NCBI RefSeq assembly: GCF_028372415.1
Contig: NC_092874.1
Span: 334,632,651 to 334,696,650, forward strand
DNA: 64,000 bases
Origin: Notamacropus eugenii
Lineage: Eukaryota; Chordata; Mammalia; Diprotodontia; Macropodidae
Reading direction: 5' to 3'
Part shown: positions 10,439-22,090 of the stretch, in pieces
How the letters are laid out: every line of letters starts with the position of its first letter
Numbering within the stretch: position 1 is the stretch's first letter
Notes under the pieces: generated by a model
The model's database searches: none
Seen by the model: only the letters and a program-made list of their open reading frames with translations
Told to the model about the DNA's origin: nothing
Position numbers and translations under genes: made by a program

Positions 10439-12405
10439 GTTGGTTGGTTGGTGATTGGTTGTTGTCCTTCATTCTCGAAGAGGACCAAAATGACATCACC
10501 ATGATAAAGTGAAGTTTTAATGTGTACAACTATGGCTGATCAGATCAATACAAGCTTGGAATGCTCTACCACAGGTTGGGCACTGATAATCTGTATGAAC
10601 ATTTGGGGTGGTTCCTCCAAATTTACACATCCTACATTTCCTTTGTGTTTTTTCAATTCTGCTTTGCTCATAGAGCACAGCACTCTTTCTGATGTGCGCA
10701 TGCCATGCTGAGTGGTCCTGTGCCACTGTCTTCCATGTCGCACAATCAAATCCAAAGTTCTTAAGAGAGACCTTAAGAGTGTCCTTGTATTGATTCTTCT
10801 GACCACCATGTGATCTCCTGCCCCATGCAAGTTCTCCATAAAATAGTCTTTTTGGCAAGCATACATTTTGCATTCAAACAACGTGACCAGCCCATCAGAG
10901 TGGCACTCTCTGAAGTATAGTCTGATTGCTTGGCAGTTTAGTTCAAGCAAGGACCTCAGTGTCTGGTACCTTATCCTGCCAGGTGATCTTCAGAATCTTC
11001 CTAAGACAGTTCAAGTAGAAGTGATTCAGTTTCCTGGCATGGCGCTGGTAGACTGTCCATGTTTCACAGGCATATAACAATGAAGTCAGCACAATGGCTC
11101 TGTAGACCTTTAGTCTTGTAGTCAGTCTCCCAAACTTTTCTTCAGAACCTCCCAGACACTGAGTTAGGTCTGGTAATGCGTGCATCAATCTCATTGTCAA
11201 TGTGTACATCCCTGGAAAGAATACTACCAAGGTAAGTGAACTTATCCACAGCATTCAGAACTTCTCCATTTGTTATAACCAATGGTTCCCCATATGGATG
11301 GTGTGGTGGTGGCTGATGGAGCACCTGTGTTTTTTGGTGTTAATTATTAAGCCAAAATTAGCACAAGCAGCACAGAATGGATCCATCCTTTGTTGCATCT
11401 CAGCTTCAGAGGCTGCATTGAGTGCACAATCATCTACAAACAGAAAATCATGCACCAACACCCCCTCCACTTTGGTCTTGGCTTGAAGCCTTTTCAAATC
11501 GAAGAACTTGACATCAGTACGGTAGTTGACGTTGATGCCATGTTCATTATCATTGAAAGCATTTGACAATATGGCTGAAAATATCATACTAAAAAGCATG
11601 GGAACAAGCACACAGCCCTGTTTTACTCCACTGGTCACCAGGAAGGCACAAGAGCATTGTCCATTATCCAGAACCTGGGCAAGCATGCCAGCATGAAATT
11701 GGTATACAATACTGATGAACTTCTCTGGGCAACCAATTTTCCATAAGCCCTCACAACTAACAGTGTCAAAGGCCTTGGTCAGATCTGCAAGTGTGTACAG
11801 ACCTCTGTTCTGCTCCTGGCATTTCTCTTGGAGTTGTCAGGAAACAAATACCATATCATCTGTTCCTTGGACCTTTCTGAAGCCACACTGGCTCTCAGGT
11901 ATATGCCCATCTTCCAGGTGAAGGATCAGTCTATTAAGGAGGACTCTAGCAAGAATCTTGCCAGCAATGACTAAGGGAGAGACCCCCCCGTGATTGTCAC
12001 AGGGCAATCTCTTCCGTTTACCTTTATAGAGATAGACAATGGACACATCCTTGAACTCCTGGGAGATAACCTCCTCTTGCCATACGACCAGGAAAATTTC
12101 GGTCAGCTTTTATATGAGCAATGGTCCCCCTACCTTGTAAATCTCAGCTGAAATAGAATCAGCACCAGGTGCTTTGTCACATGAAAGGAGCCTAATGGCT
12201 CAAAACCTCTTCTTCAGTTGGAAGTGCAGCTAAGGAGGGATTGACTTCAACCTGAGTCAATGGCCTCAGCATTGATTGATTATGATCTGTTGAGAACACC
12301 ATGGAAGTGTTCAGCCCATCTCTCTAGGATCATGTCCTTATCACTAATCAATGTAGCTCCATCAGCACAGAGTAGTTGTGATGCACCAAAAGTTTTTGGT
12401 CTATA
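10439..12405 (-). mobile_element. 5'-truncated RTE LINE
   Basis: The minus strand reads from the reverse-transcriptase domain to an RTE 3' end with a tail of CAACAACC and CAACC repeats (10439-10470 on the plus strand is GGTT-rich). It lacks the endonuclease, so it is 5' truncated at about 2 kb. RTE LINEs copy themselves by target-primed reverse transcription, and their 3' ends are used by the RTE-tailed SINEs also present here. Confidence 0.88.
10517..12400 (-). pseudogene. RTE reverse transcriptase, broken
   Basis: Reverse-transcriptase blocks are readable on the minus strand in several frames. Near 12130-12180 is KAPGADSISAEIYK. At 11837-12046 there are KGKRKRLPCDN, VIAGKILARVLLNRL and ESQCGFRK. 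At 11273-11686 there are SGVKQGCVL (motif B) and FLFVDDCALN (motif C). The motif-C codons FVDD lie at 11429-11440; the usual RTE form is FADD. Downstream are FTYLGS, YACETW and a C-terminal Cys/His motif CPTC...HSCTH at 10520-10582. At least three frameshifts and some stops separate the pieces, so the protein cannot be made. Confidence 0.88.
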
Positions 12406-12950
12406 ACTTCACAAGTGATATCTTGACTTGCACATGAATTGGATGTAAATGAGGCAGAATTGTACAAAGTCAATGGAATCAATCTCCCTTCCTAAATCAT
12501 TGAAGTGCAGTGACAGGACAAAAATCAAGATGACCAGTGATGGCACTGGATGCCATGGATGATCTTGGGGTCTTTGATGTCTGAACAAGATCTAAGAATT
12601 TCACAGTACCTGTTTTAGCCACCTCACTACAGGACTGTTGGAACAAATTGTTCTCACCTTCCTATTCTGCCAGGAGGAAGTTTTCACATGCTTGGGGGAG
12701 ACATCCCCCTAACTCACTGAGGCCTTTCAGTTACCTTCAGCTTGGTTTAACTCATCTACAGAGTCAGTTTTACCAGACTGTGACCACTCTGAATGCTACA
12801 GCTTCTTGGAATCACAGATGAGAATTGGGTGAGAGGTGACTATCAAAGGTGGATGAGCAGCCCTGAAAAGGAATCAGGAAGCCCTCACAGTGGAGGTGCT
12901 AGTCCTCCCTGGGTTCATAGATTTTTGAGTCTGGAATGAGAGAGAAAGGA
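12406..12950 (-). mobile_element. Body of older RTE-type element
   Basis: It continues the repeat begun at 10405: TGACTTGCACATGAATTGGA, ATGTAAATGAGGCAGAATTG, then GGAACAAATTGTTCTCACC and CCCCCTAACTCACTG. It is AT-shifted and diverged. The right edge is uncertain. Confidence 0.6.
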
Positions 12951-13089
12951 AATGAGCAACATCCTGGTGGGAACAGACAATTTTACCCAGTATGCACAGA
13001 CATATCCATCTGGAAATCAGCAAGCTTCTAGAGTTGTTCAGGTGCTATGGAAAAAGTATTTTTCTTTATTACTTCTCTTGGCAAAGTCC

Positions 13090-13440
13090 ATTCTTACCAA
13101 GATAGAGACTTTTTTAAACATGTGAAATCATGCAAAACACATTTTCATATTAGTCATTTTGCCCCTCATAAAGTACAAAAGGGAAAAATTACACTTCAGT
13201 TTGCACTCAGAGTTGATCAGTTCTCTCTCTGAAGGTGGATAGAATTTTTCATCGAGTCCCTTGGAATTATCTTGGATCATTGTTTTAATGAGAGTAACTT
13301 AGTCTTTTACAGTTGATCTTCATTACAATACTATTTATTACTGTAAACAATGATCTGCTCACTTCATCCTGCATCATTTCATATATGTCATCCCAGGATT
13401 TTCTGAAACTGTCCTGCTTGTCATAAGGCAGAGATTTTGA
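13090..13440 (-). mobile_element. L1 3' UTR / ORF2-end fragment
   Basis: Reverse complement of the marsupial L1 3' region: TTAGTCATTTTGCCCCTCAT, CTTGGAATTATCTTGGATCA, TTACAGTTGATCTTCATT, TCCCAGGATTTTCTGAAACT and CTGCTTGTCATAAG. It pairs with the plus-strand L1 piece at 13880: the two are nearly adjacent in L1 coordinates but inverted to each other. Confidence 0.75.
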
Positions 13441-13879
13441 AAGCAAACTACTAAAGAAGATCTTGCCATAGGCAGGAACCAAGAAATTGGAACCTATATC
13501 TCAAGGAGAACCAAAACCTTGCTGTTCCAGCCACATGCTACTAAAAATGCTGATGACTTGGGCAGAAATCTTAGTGGAATGAATACGCAGCATTTCTAGT
13601 CCCAATAATGAGACCACAAGCTTTACGTAATGCCTGCTGTTTGGCTAACAGACATGTTTGCCTATTGACTTGCCCTTTGGAGTCTCCGAAGATGGAGATG
13701 ATGTAAAGACTCACAAACAATAAATCTCTCAGCTGAGAGAACAGCTAGCTGTGGCTTCAGCTCAGAAAAGCTCGGATAGAAACAAATGATGGCGTGATGC
13801 CTGAGTTTACTGTCAAGATCTTCAGAAAGAAAGTCCAATAGATAAACGGTCAAACCATATGAACCAGCAGTTCTCAAAA
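13441..13879. other. Non-L1 segment between inverted L1 halves
   Basis: I recognise no repeat family. On the minus strand two overlapping open stretches occur (71 codons at 13662-13877 and a run through about 13510-13620), but no family can be named. It could be captured cDNA, a decayed retropseudogene, or old genomic DNA. Confidence 0.35.
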
Positions 13880-14265
13880 AAACAAAGGCAAGCTGTCAAC
13901 CATCATGTGAAAAAAATGTCCAAAATCACTAATAATTAAAGAAATACAAGTTAAAACAACTCTGAGCTTCTACTGCACACCCGTCATATTGGCAAAGATG
14001 ATGGAAGAGGAAAATGACAGTTCTTAAAGGGGCTATGGAGAGACAGAATACTAATAAAGTGTTGCTGGAGCTGTGAATTGTACTTGTCATTTTGGAAAAC
14101 AATTTAGAACTATACCTTCAAAGTCAATTAACTGTGCCTACTCTTTGACCCTGCAATACCACTTTTAATGTATACCCCCAAATAGTTTAAAGATAGAAAG
14201 GACCCATATGTTCAAAAACATTCATAGCAACACTTTTTGTTGTATCAAAGACTTGAAAACTAAGG
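13880..14265 (+). mobile_element. L1 ORF2 C-terminal fragment
   Basis: GAAATACAAGTTAAAACAAC, CCGTCATATTGGCAAAGATG, TCTTTGACCCTGCAATACCA and ATAGCAACACTTTTTGTTG match the end of L1 ORF2. It ends at CAAAGACTTGAAAACT, about where the inverted piece at 13440 takes up the L1 sequence. Confidence 0.8.
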
Positions 14266-14611
14266 TCACAATTGCTTTCATTTTCAGTGAGATTTAAATA
14301 TTAGCCTTCCAGCAGATCATGAGTAGTTAAAAGATAAATTACTGAATCCTGTTAATGCTGCCTTTGAGTCTTTACTATTTAACATTTCTTTTTGTGTGTA
14401 GGAATAAATTACCTGTCTCATACCTAATTCACATCATGAACTGGAAACTTCTTTTACTTATGCTTTTTGGGGAAACTCTAGTCTTGACCATAATCACAAG
14501 GTCACTTATTGGACACATCCATCTTAAGGTTGCCACTTGATCACCTACCCAGGAAAGAAGCAATGAAAGCACAGGTTTAGGTTTGCCTAGACAGGACATG
14601 TACTCCAGGTG

Positions 14612-15076
14612 TCATGGGCTCATGGCTGAGTGAAAGCCAAGATGGAGGAAATGGGCTTACCCACCCAACTCTCTGGATTATTGCCAGTTTTTATATCAGA
14701 TACATGAGGTTACACTGACATACTGCTGTTGGTTCCTTGTCTTTTACCCTAGGTTATACTAATACATCCTTGCTGGATCCCAGTTTGGGGCTGAAGTTAC
14801 TCCCGCACACTTCTGCCAGTTTCCCATGCCCAACCACTTTGGGTTTCTGATCACCCTAGAGTTTCCTCATCCATATATCCCTGTCATCTTCCTCCCAGGT
14901 ACAACAGAGTGCTACAGGTTTAAAGTGTCCCCTGACTGTGATGGGTCTCTGTCAATAAGTTTCCATCTTATTTCCTGCCCTTATGTTTTATCTGACAAGG
15001 CCCCTTTCAGATTGTCTTTTTTGTACAATAAAATAAATTCTGGATAAATTCTAGTCGGATTTCTTTAACATTCTTA
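14612..15076 (+). mobile_element. Possible solo LTR remnant
   Basis: The segment begins TGTCATGGGCTCATGGCTGA and ends TCGGATTTCTTTAACA (TG...CA). An AATAAAATAAA signal lies at about 15028, some 48 bases before the end. Length and polyadenylation signal fit an LTR. No matching flanking duplication is visible and no retroviral gene adjoins it. Confidence 0.3.
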
Positions 15077-16807
15077 AGTATGATGGTATTTTTAGGTCTT
15101 TACTGGAGTTTATGAGACAGAGTTCTGTGGACCTGTGATTTTTGCTCCACCATCTTAGCCAGAAATCTCAGCTTGCTTGTTTCCTCCCTGCTACCTTCAG
15201 TTTAGACTTTTTAAAACCTACCATAAAAATCTATTAGCCAGTGAGTCTCACCCTGCTTATGAGCAGTTTGCCGGGAAGAATAAAGAAACACACCTTTCCC
15301 AGCACAGAAAGGAAAGAAAATTGGATTAGTAGTGAAACCAGGAAAAGTATTAGAGCTTTTTTGTTTGTTTCATTTTGTTTTGTATTTGTTAATGGTTCCT
15401 AAACTAGAGGACTCTGTATGAACACATGCAATTAGCCTAAGTAACATTTTCATAGCAATGCAGCAAAGCTACCATCAACTAACCTTGCTTAACAGCTCTT
15501 CCTAGTGTCATAAGTATCACATAGGTTTGATTAGAGTGCTTTGGTTTGGCTATCTGGGTCAGAATCCAAGTTGGGGTTGGAATTTGTGTAGCTCCTCACT
15601 CTCTTTAGACTCTTCTAACTCTCCCTGGTGAAAGGTTTGAGTTTGAACACACACTCACACATACGCACACTCTACATTGTAATGACAGTACCATGCCTTT
15701 CTCCATCTCATTGTACAGGGGTATCAGACTAATATGTTCAGACTGTCAGAAGAATAACTGGGCTTTTTTTTTACAGCAGGTTTTTCTTGAAAGTTGGGTT
15801 GGGGACTTTCTAGGAGCACACTGTGAATCCTAAAGAAGTTCACAGAAGTTTAACGAAAAACACAAGTATGTTCTCCAGTTCAGCGCCCATAGAGCAAACA
15901 CACCTTTGACTCCACTAGAAAAGATGTCTCTCTGTATTCTTTTACCAACCCCTGCCCCACAAGCTGGGCCTAATAATACAGCAGAGTCAGAATCACTATC
16001 CTGTGGGTTTTATGATAGACAAATACAATCTAGATCAAAAGTCTAACAACCATACAGGTTTACATACCCCAACTACTTTGATTGATAGCCAGGAAGGAGA
16101 CAAGCAGGTTTGCTAGAAGATAAAAGGGTTTGCAGACACCTGCAAAGCAAGAGGAATGAATGGTTCCTATGAAAATCCCTTCCACTATCATCCAGGGGTT
16201 TCAGAACACTGATTCTTCTTAGTTCCTCTTGGCTGGTATCCAGTGGGAATACAGGGTCAGTCTCCTTCCCAGGGGAGTCCAGGATCTAGAAAGCATTTCT
16301 TTCTCCTGGCCTGGTTTGATCCCCTGCAGCTCCCGATGGCTCCTCCTGAGGCATCTTCCTGAAATCTTCTTCTCACAAATGCCAGGTTGGGGCACTCACA
16401 CCAACTCCAGATTCACTGTAGCCCAGCGGGAATCCTAGGGAGGAAATTACCTAACCCATAGATAGTCCCCAAAATCAGTCTACATTTAGATAAATTACAA
16501 AATATTCATATCCTGCTCACTGGACATTCTTTAACCCTACCATGTCTTGCTCCATCTCAAAGTGCCAGGACATCAGGCTAGTATATATTTGGATTCTGTT
16601 AGAAGAGTGATTGGTAATCCCAGAAGCAATGAAAGTAGGTTACACCATTCTGCAGAGGAAGTTCTAAGAGGAATATCATCAAATATTCACTGAAGAAACA
16701 CCAAGACTTTATGCTACACTGTACTTTTTAGTTTTGGGCACTCTGGGGAAAAGGTCTGGCCATTTGACCCCAGTCACAGCTTGGGGATATAACATACTTC
16801 AAGTATT
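15077..16807. other. Unassigned interval with a diverged direct repeat
   Basis: Near 15150 the phrase CTCCACCATCTTAGCC may be the end of an L1 or other element on the minus strand. Segments at about 15692-15760 and 16542-16612 resemble each other (both CCATG-CTT-CTCCATCTCA, then ATCAG-CTA), about 850 bp apart. The rest is unassigned. Confidence 0.3.
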
Positions 16808-16930
16808 AAGTATAGCAGAGAGAGTATTGGATTGGGAGTCAAGATCCATGGCTTTGACTAACGTATTATTTTGACCGAGTAACTCCCTCTTTGAGTTCTC
16901 AGTTTCCTTCTCTATAAAAGGAATTAGTGA
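16808..16930 (+). mobile_element. MIR-family SINE
   Basis: The phrases GAGAGTATTGGATTGGGAGT, GAGTAACTCCCTCTTTGAG and TCAGTTTCCTTCTCTATAAA form a diverged plus-strand MIR. Confidence 0.7.
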
Positions 16931-17169
16931 ATTATCAAACTTTAAGGTTAAGACCTAGAGTAAGGAGGAGAATCTGGCCTAGGGTTTTACACATTTTGGT
17001 GTTTTTCCTTTTTTCTTTCCTTTTCTGTTGTGAAAATCCAAGCTTTAAGGTATGAGACCGAGACCAGCTGACCTTCTGCAGCTGTCAGCTAGCAAAATAC
17101 AAAGCTTCTTGACTGGTTAAGTGGCTCTTGCTATCAACTGACAGTGAAATCTTTATTGAGCATATACAT

Positions 17170-17466
17170 CTCCTAGCTTTGCAACTTATTACCTGTGTAA
17201 CCTTGAGCAAGTCATTTAACCTTTCTGGACCTCTCCCTTGTCTGTAAAATGAGGAGATTGGATTAGACCAAAGGATCATAGGTTCACAGGCTAGAGGTGT
17301 TTGGGCTTTTTCAAACCAAATGGGATCTTAGATGTCCCTTCTCCCTCAAAATCACAGAGTACAAGCTCCTTGAAGGGAAGAATCATTTCATTTTTGGTTT
17401 TGTACCCTCAGAACCCAACACAGTGCCTGGCACATAGTACTTAATAAATGCTGATTGATTGATTGA
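17170..17466 (+). mobile_element. MIR SINE followed by L2 3' end
   Basis: A MIR at 17170-17285 (CTGTGTAACCTTGAGCAAGTC-like core, TCTGTAAAATGAGGAGATTG) is followed by an L2 tail at 17330-17466: AGCTCCTTGAAGGGAAGAAT, GTGCCTGGCACATAGTACTT, AATAAATGCTGATTGATTGA. MIR and L2 share 3' ends. Confidence 0.8.
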
Positions 17467-17569
17467 CCGTATGTCCTAGGTATTTATTGTAGAGAAGGGT
17501 TTCAGACCCCAGTGGATCTACAGGTATTGGTCTCATTCCTTTTGACCTGATGGTGAAAATATGAAGGCA

Positions 17570-17690
17570 TGCGCGCGCACACACACACACATACACAGAA
17601 GCTTAGACAGACAACTACAAAGACATGCATATACAAAGACATACATATACATAGATATGCACACACACATATACACGCTTGAATAAATAT
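17570..17690. repeat. CA/CG and ATAC-type microsatellite
   Basis: GCGCGCACACACACACACAC is followed by CATA/CATATACA units to about 17675. Alternating purine-pyrimidine DNA of this kind can adopt Z-form. Confidence 0.85.
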
Positions 17691-18973
17691 CATCGCACAG
17701 CTAAAAGCAGTCCCTGGGCCAGTAAATAAAGATTAATCAGAGGTCCAATTGCATCAGCACTTAGCTCACCCCACTGTCCAATGAGGGTAGAGCCCTTCCC
17801 AAGGTCCCCCCCTCCCAATAGTAATAGCAGGCTCTAATGACTGCAGCAAGTTGCTTTCCCTCTTACTTCATCCTGACAGATAAGTCACTGAAAGAGAAAA
17901 GAAAGACCTCACAAAGCTGGTTTTACAGCCTTTGATTTTCTTTTAATTGTATTTTTAAAAATACTTTCCATATCCACAAATACAGCCTATATGTAGTAAG
18001 AAATGATAACTACCAATCTGAGCTCTGAAAGTGAGATCTGTGAAAAAAAGCCACAGATCTGAGGTCACTAGGGGAAACTTGGGGAGACACAGAAAAGCAG
18101 CAGGAGAGGTCTCCACTGGGAACAGGGTCTAGAAGAGGGTTTTTTCCTATTTTAACTAATTGTCCTTCGTTACTAAGTACTAAGCTGAGTTGTTTCTACC
18201 TGCTGAAGGCCTTCAGTCTGTGCTTTCTCGATTTCAGTACTCTGGGGCAAAGGTCTCATCACCCTACCCTAGTCATGGTTCTATGTACAGATAGCTTTGC
18301 TAAATATTTATAGCCAGACTCTATCTGAAAGAAGTATCGAACATTAGAAGTGAGACAAGGTATTTGTGCACCGTGGGCAAAGTTAGAACATTTTGCCCTC
18401 TTGTGTAGGAAAATTACACCTCCTATGTTCTATTACCCACTGGAAGCTTCGTCCTTTCACTGAAAAATATGGATTTGATTTATCACAAAAGAAATACCCA
18501 AGAGTCAGGGAAAGCAGGATATTCTGGCATTAAAAATTACACTTATTTATATCAAAAATGTACCTCTTTGTGCCTCTATTTTGAGCCTTCAGCAGCTGCT
18601 TATCTTCTATTTTGCCTATACATAGTGCCTGCTCTGAGGAACCCCACCCCCAGTCCCTTCCCCCTCCTTTCTGTCCTTTAATTATTGAGCTCTCAGAGTA
18701 GCTGAGTGAGGTAAAGAGACTCTGTAGGGGTGTTGTTATTCCCATTTCACAAGAAAAGATTGAGACCAATAAGGTAAAAGTCCCCTAATGCGTCAGCAGT
18801 AGACATGGACTGGATTAATTTCTTCTGATACTGAAGGTTCTACCATCACCCTTATTTCCCAATATTACAATTCCTGATGCTCAAGGCTATGCTCCTGGAA
18901 ATTCTGACGTGCTCACAGACTGTCCTCCCACCAACCCCATTCCCAAGTTCACCTGCTCAGTCATGCACATCAG
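17691..18973. other. Unassigned, repeat-poor interval
   Basis: About 1.3 kb with no recognised repeat. A stretch at 18228-18300 (ACTCTGGGGCAAAGGTCT) weakly resembles 16725-16800. No coding exon is recognisable. Confidence 0.35.
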
Positions 18974-19159
<186 letters not shown>

Positions 19160-19408
19160 CAAGAACTGGTGAGAATAAGGAAACCTACATGGGAGGCAGA
19201 TGAAGTATTGATCCTCTCAGCTCCTCCAATCCCAAACAGAGGGTGGCTGATTGTCTAAAGCCTCTTTCTCCACAGAGCCCAGATCCCCCCCATTTGCTCC
19301 ATCTTGGCTCAAAGGAGCTTATCACCAATGACTTTCTCGACAGCAATCGATAGAAAACATTTTATCTCCTTCCCTAGCTACAGGATCCTCAGAGTGGAGC
19401 TGATTTCT

Positions 19409-19422
19409 GTTACTATGGTGAC
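19409..19422 (-). promoter_or_regulatory. RFX X-box-like motif
   Basis: The minus strand reads GTCACCATAGTAAC, which fits the X-box half-sites GTNRCC and RGYAAC with a 2-base spacer. The site is real as a motif. Binding and function are not shown. Confidence 0.45.
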
Positions 19423-19440
19423 CTCTTCTGGGCTTTATTG

Positions 19441-19441
<1 letters not shown>

Positions 19442-19493
<52 letters not shown>

Positions 19494-19551
19494 GTGTCTC
19501 TGTGTGTGTCTCTATCTCTGTCTCTCTCTGTGTCTCTGTCTGTCTCTTTTG

Positions 19552-19582
<31 letters not shown>

Positions 19583-19615
19583 TCCCTCTCTCCTCTTCTC
19601 CCTCTCCCCCTTAAT
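19442..19615. repeat. (TC)n microsatellite
   Basis: A long TC tract with TGTC and TTGC interruptions, ending in CCTCTCC-rich sequence. Confidence 0.95.
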
Positions 19616-20234
19616 TCTCCCTCTTCAATTGTGTCCACCTCCATCTGTTGCTAGCAGTCTATGTCTCTCACTTTACATGTTTAAAAGAAGCAAAAGCCAA
19701 ACTTTTGTGACTTGTCCTCCCCCTATTCACGTTCATCTGATGGCCTGGGTGGTGGTGCATCCTCTCTCCCAACATGACAACTTTACCCCATCTCACTTGA
19801 GACAATTTGAACCTAAATAGAATTTACCTGAAATCTTCCCCTGACTCTCCAGTGCAAATTCCATCTCCCCCCAGGGAAGAGCTTTGGAAATCACCAAACT
19901 GGGAAGAAGGGTTTTGTAGTAGGTACCTGTAAAACTACTTTGGAACCTTCCCTGACCTTGTGGAAAAATTGCTCTCTGCTTCTACCCTACCTCCTTCAAA
20001 CAGAAGGAGACCAGGGACCTAAGTGGCAATTTGCAAGTTAAGGCCAGAGGAAAGACAGGTTCCAGTTTGTGGAAGGAAGAGACATTCTTCCTTAATCCTT
20101 AGAAATATGGGACTTCTTCTGATTGGTACAATATTTTTTTCAAATAAAAGCTTACTCTTCCTTTAAGCACCCAAACCTTTTAATATTTTTATCATTCTGG
20201 ATGGGAATTCCCTTAAAAATGAATTTTAGTCCTT
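19616..20234. other. Unassigned interval
   Basis: No repeat or exon recognised. Confidence 0.35.
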
Positions 20235-20455
20235 CACAACTGGCTCTAACCCACCTTTCCAACCTAAGTCTATATCACTCCCTTTCTAGCCAAAATAGCC
20301 TTCCTCCTATTCCTTACACACTATGTTCCATGTTCCTAGTGCCTAGAATGCACCCCCTCCTCATTTGTGTCTCTTAGAAGTCCTAGTGCCTTTCCAAGAT
20401 CACCTCCTACTTTAGGTACTTCCTGATCTCCCCAGTGCCTCATGCCCCCTTAACC
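20235..20455 (+). mobile_element. L2 LINE fragment
   Basis: The phrases ACTGGCTCTAACCCACCTTT, ATGTTCCATGTTCCTAGTGC and AGATCACCTCCTACTTTAGG correspond to the end of L2 on the plus strand. The terminal repeat is missing. Confidence 0.7.
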
Positions 20456-21034
20456 CAGAAATGTCATTACTGAGATGCAGGAGAACCAAAGGCTAGAACT
20501 GCAGGTCTTGTTTTCTGGGCTATGTAAACAGGGATCAACTACCACAATTATCCAACTGAGGACACTGGATTTGAGGTTATCAGAAGACAAAACAAGGTGC
20601 TAAACAGATGCAAATCAGACATGGTTAGATCAGAGCTGACCAGGGGACATGATAAGACCCAAATAGCACGTACATGCTCAGTAAAAAACCTAACATCCAG
20701 TCTATAACTCTGGAGTGTTGCCCTGGGAAGCCTCAGTTCCTCTTTACTCATCTTATCATTTCACTTCCTGGTGCTCCTATGACCAGTGGGAATAGGGGTA
20801 TTGAAGGAAAAAAGATCTTTGTCCCTTGGACTACAGCCATTCCATGCAGCCTGCATTTGGAATCTTTATTCTTATTAATATCCACTTCTATTTCTATGTA
20901 ACATTAAATCAGCTATTAATCTAAACAAGTATTTACCATGATTTTTTTCCCCTCAAAATCAAAGTGGTTTGAGATTTGAGAGAACAAGTTAACACAAAAG
21001 AAAAGTGGTTTCCCCAGTAGGATTTGGGCTGGGG

Positions 21035-21036
<2 letters not shown>
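20456..21036. other. Unassigned interval
   Basis: No repeat family or exon recognised. It ends at the purine microsatellite. Confidence 0.35.
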
Positions 21037-21094
<58 letters not shown>

Positions 21095-21214
21095 CAGAGA
21101 CAGAGACAGAGACAGAGAGACACAGAGACAGAGAGAGAGAGACAGAAAGATACAGAGACAGAGAGATACGGAGACAGACAGAGACAGAGTCACAGAGAGA
21201 CAGGGAGAGATTCT
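21037..21214. repeat. (GA)n-(GACA)n microsatellite
   Basis: Pure GA units (21037-21076) pass into an ordered GAGACA array and then an imperfect tail. Confidence 0.95.
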
Positions 21215-22090
21215 GAAAATGTAGTACTATAGATCTGTAGTAGGATTTGGGATTAAATATATGAAGTGATAAGCTTTTAGAGTCTATGCAATGGAGCATG
21301 AGAGGGACCTCCCTGGCTTTTTTTTAGGGAGCCAAGCTTAGCACTGAAGGACTTGATGTTTTGAACGAACAAAGGAATCTCTTGGACTCCGTGATGGCAG
21401 GAGAGGAAGGGGAATACATCAAAAGAGGATTGGACACTAAGCCAGAAAGACTTGGCTGCTGGTAGATTTTAGATGTTGTGATAATTTCCACTCTTGCTCT
21501 CTTTTTCCTGTCTTCAGAACACGTTGGGGGAAGGCTCTCTCTCATGAATGGGTAAGGGGATTCCTCGCTGTCCTGGCATTTATGGCAGCTGCTTGCACAC
21601 AGTAACAAGAGCATATGCTAGTCTAGGTGGTCCTAAATTGGGATCTCAAGCCCCTGGCTACCTCTTGGGTTTCTTTCCTTAACCATCATTGATCAAACAG
21701 GGATATTTAGATGGACATTTCCAGTCTGGGAGGCAATCTATGGTAGAGGTGAAAAGAGCCAGAGACTGAAAAAAAAAAAAAGAGTCTTAACAACATTTAG
21801 AGGTCAGACTCCCCCAGAGCTGAACCCAGTATCTATGCAAAGCCTAGAACTCAGACATTCTTAGTGAGAGAGGATATTCCAGCTCCACAAGACAATGGTG
21901 ATTTGTTGTTATGCCCAGATCATACCCTACACTGCCTTTTGGAAATTGGAGAGAGACTTAACAAGGAAACAAGTTCACAGATAAAAGTGTGGAGAAGTGG
22001 AGAAGTTGCATATGTATGCAATTGGTTTCAAATGTGTACCACTGGCCACCTAGCCTTGCCTTGTGTTAAAGGACTTTACCCATTAAGACT
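21215..22090. other. Unassigned interval
   Basis: It includes an A-run at 21769-21781. The frame at 21864-22187 runs into the repeat described next and shows no domain. Confidence 0.35.

Noticed and set aside
10940-11686. Host gene encoding a reverse-transcriptase-like protein
   Set aside because: Frames are broken several times, the endonuclease is missing and the RTE 3' end with its repeat tail is attached, so it is a dead LINE.
16720-18300. Third repeat pair (16725-16800 with 18228-18300)
   Set aside because: Only one run of about 18 bases matches well; it could be chance, so it is not claimed as a family.
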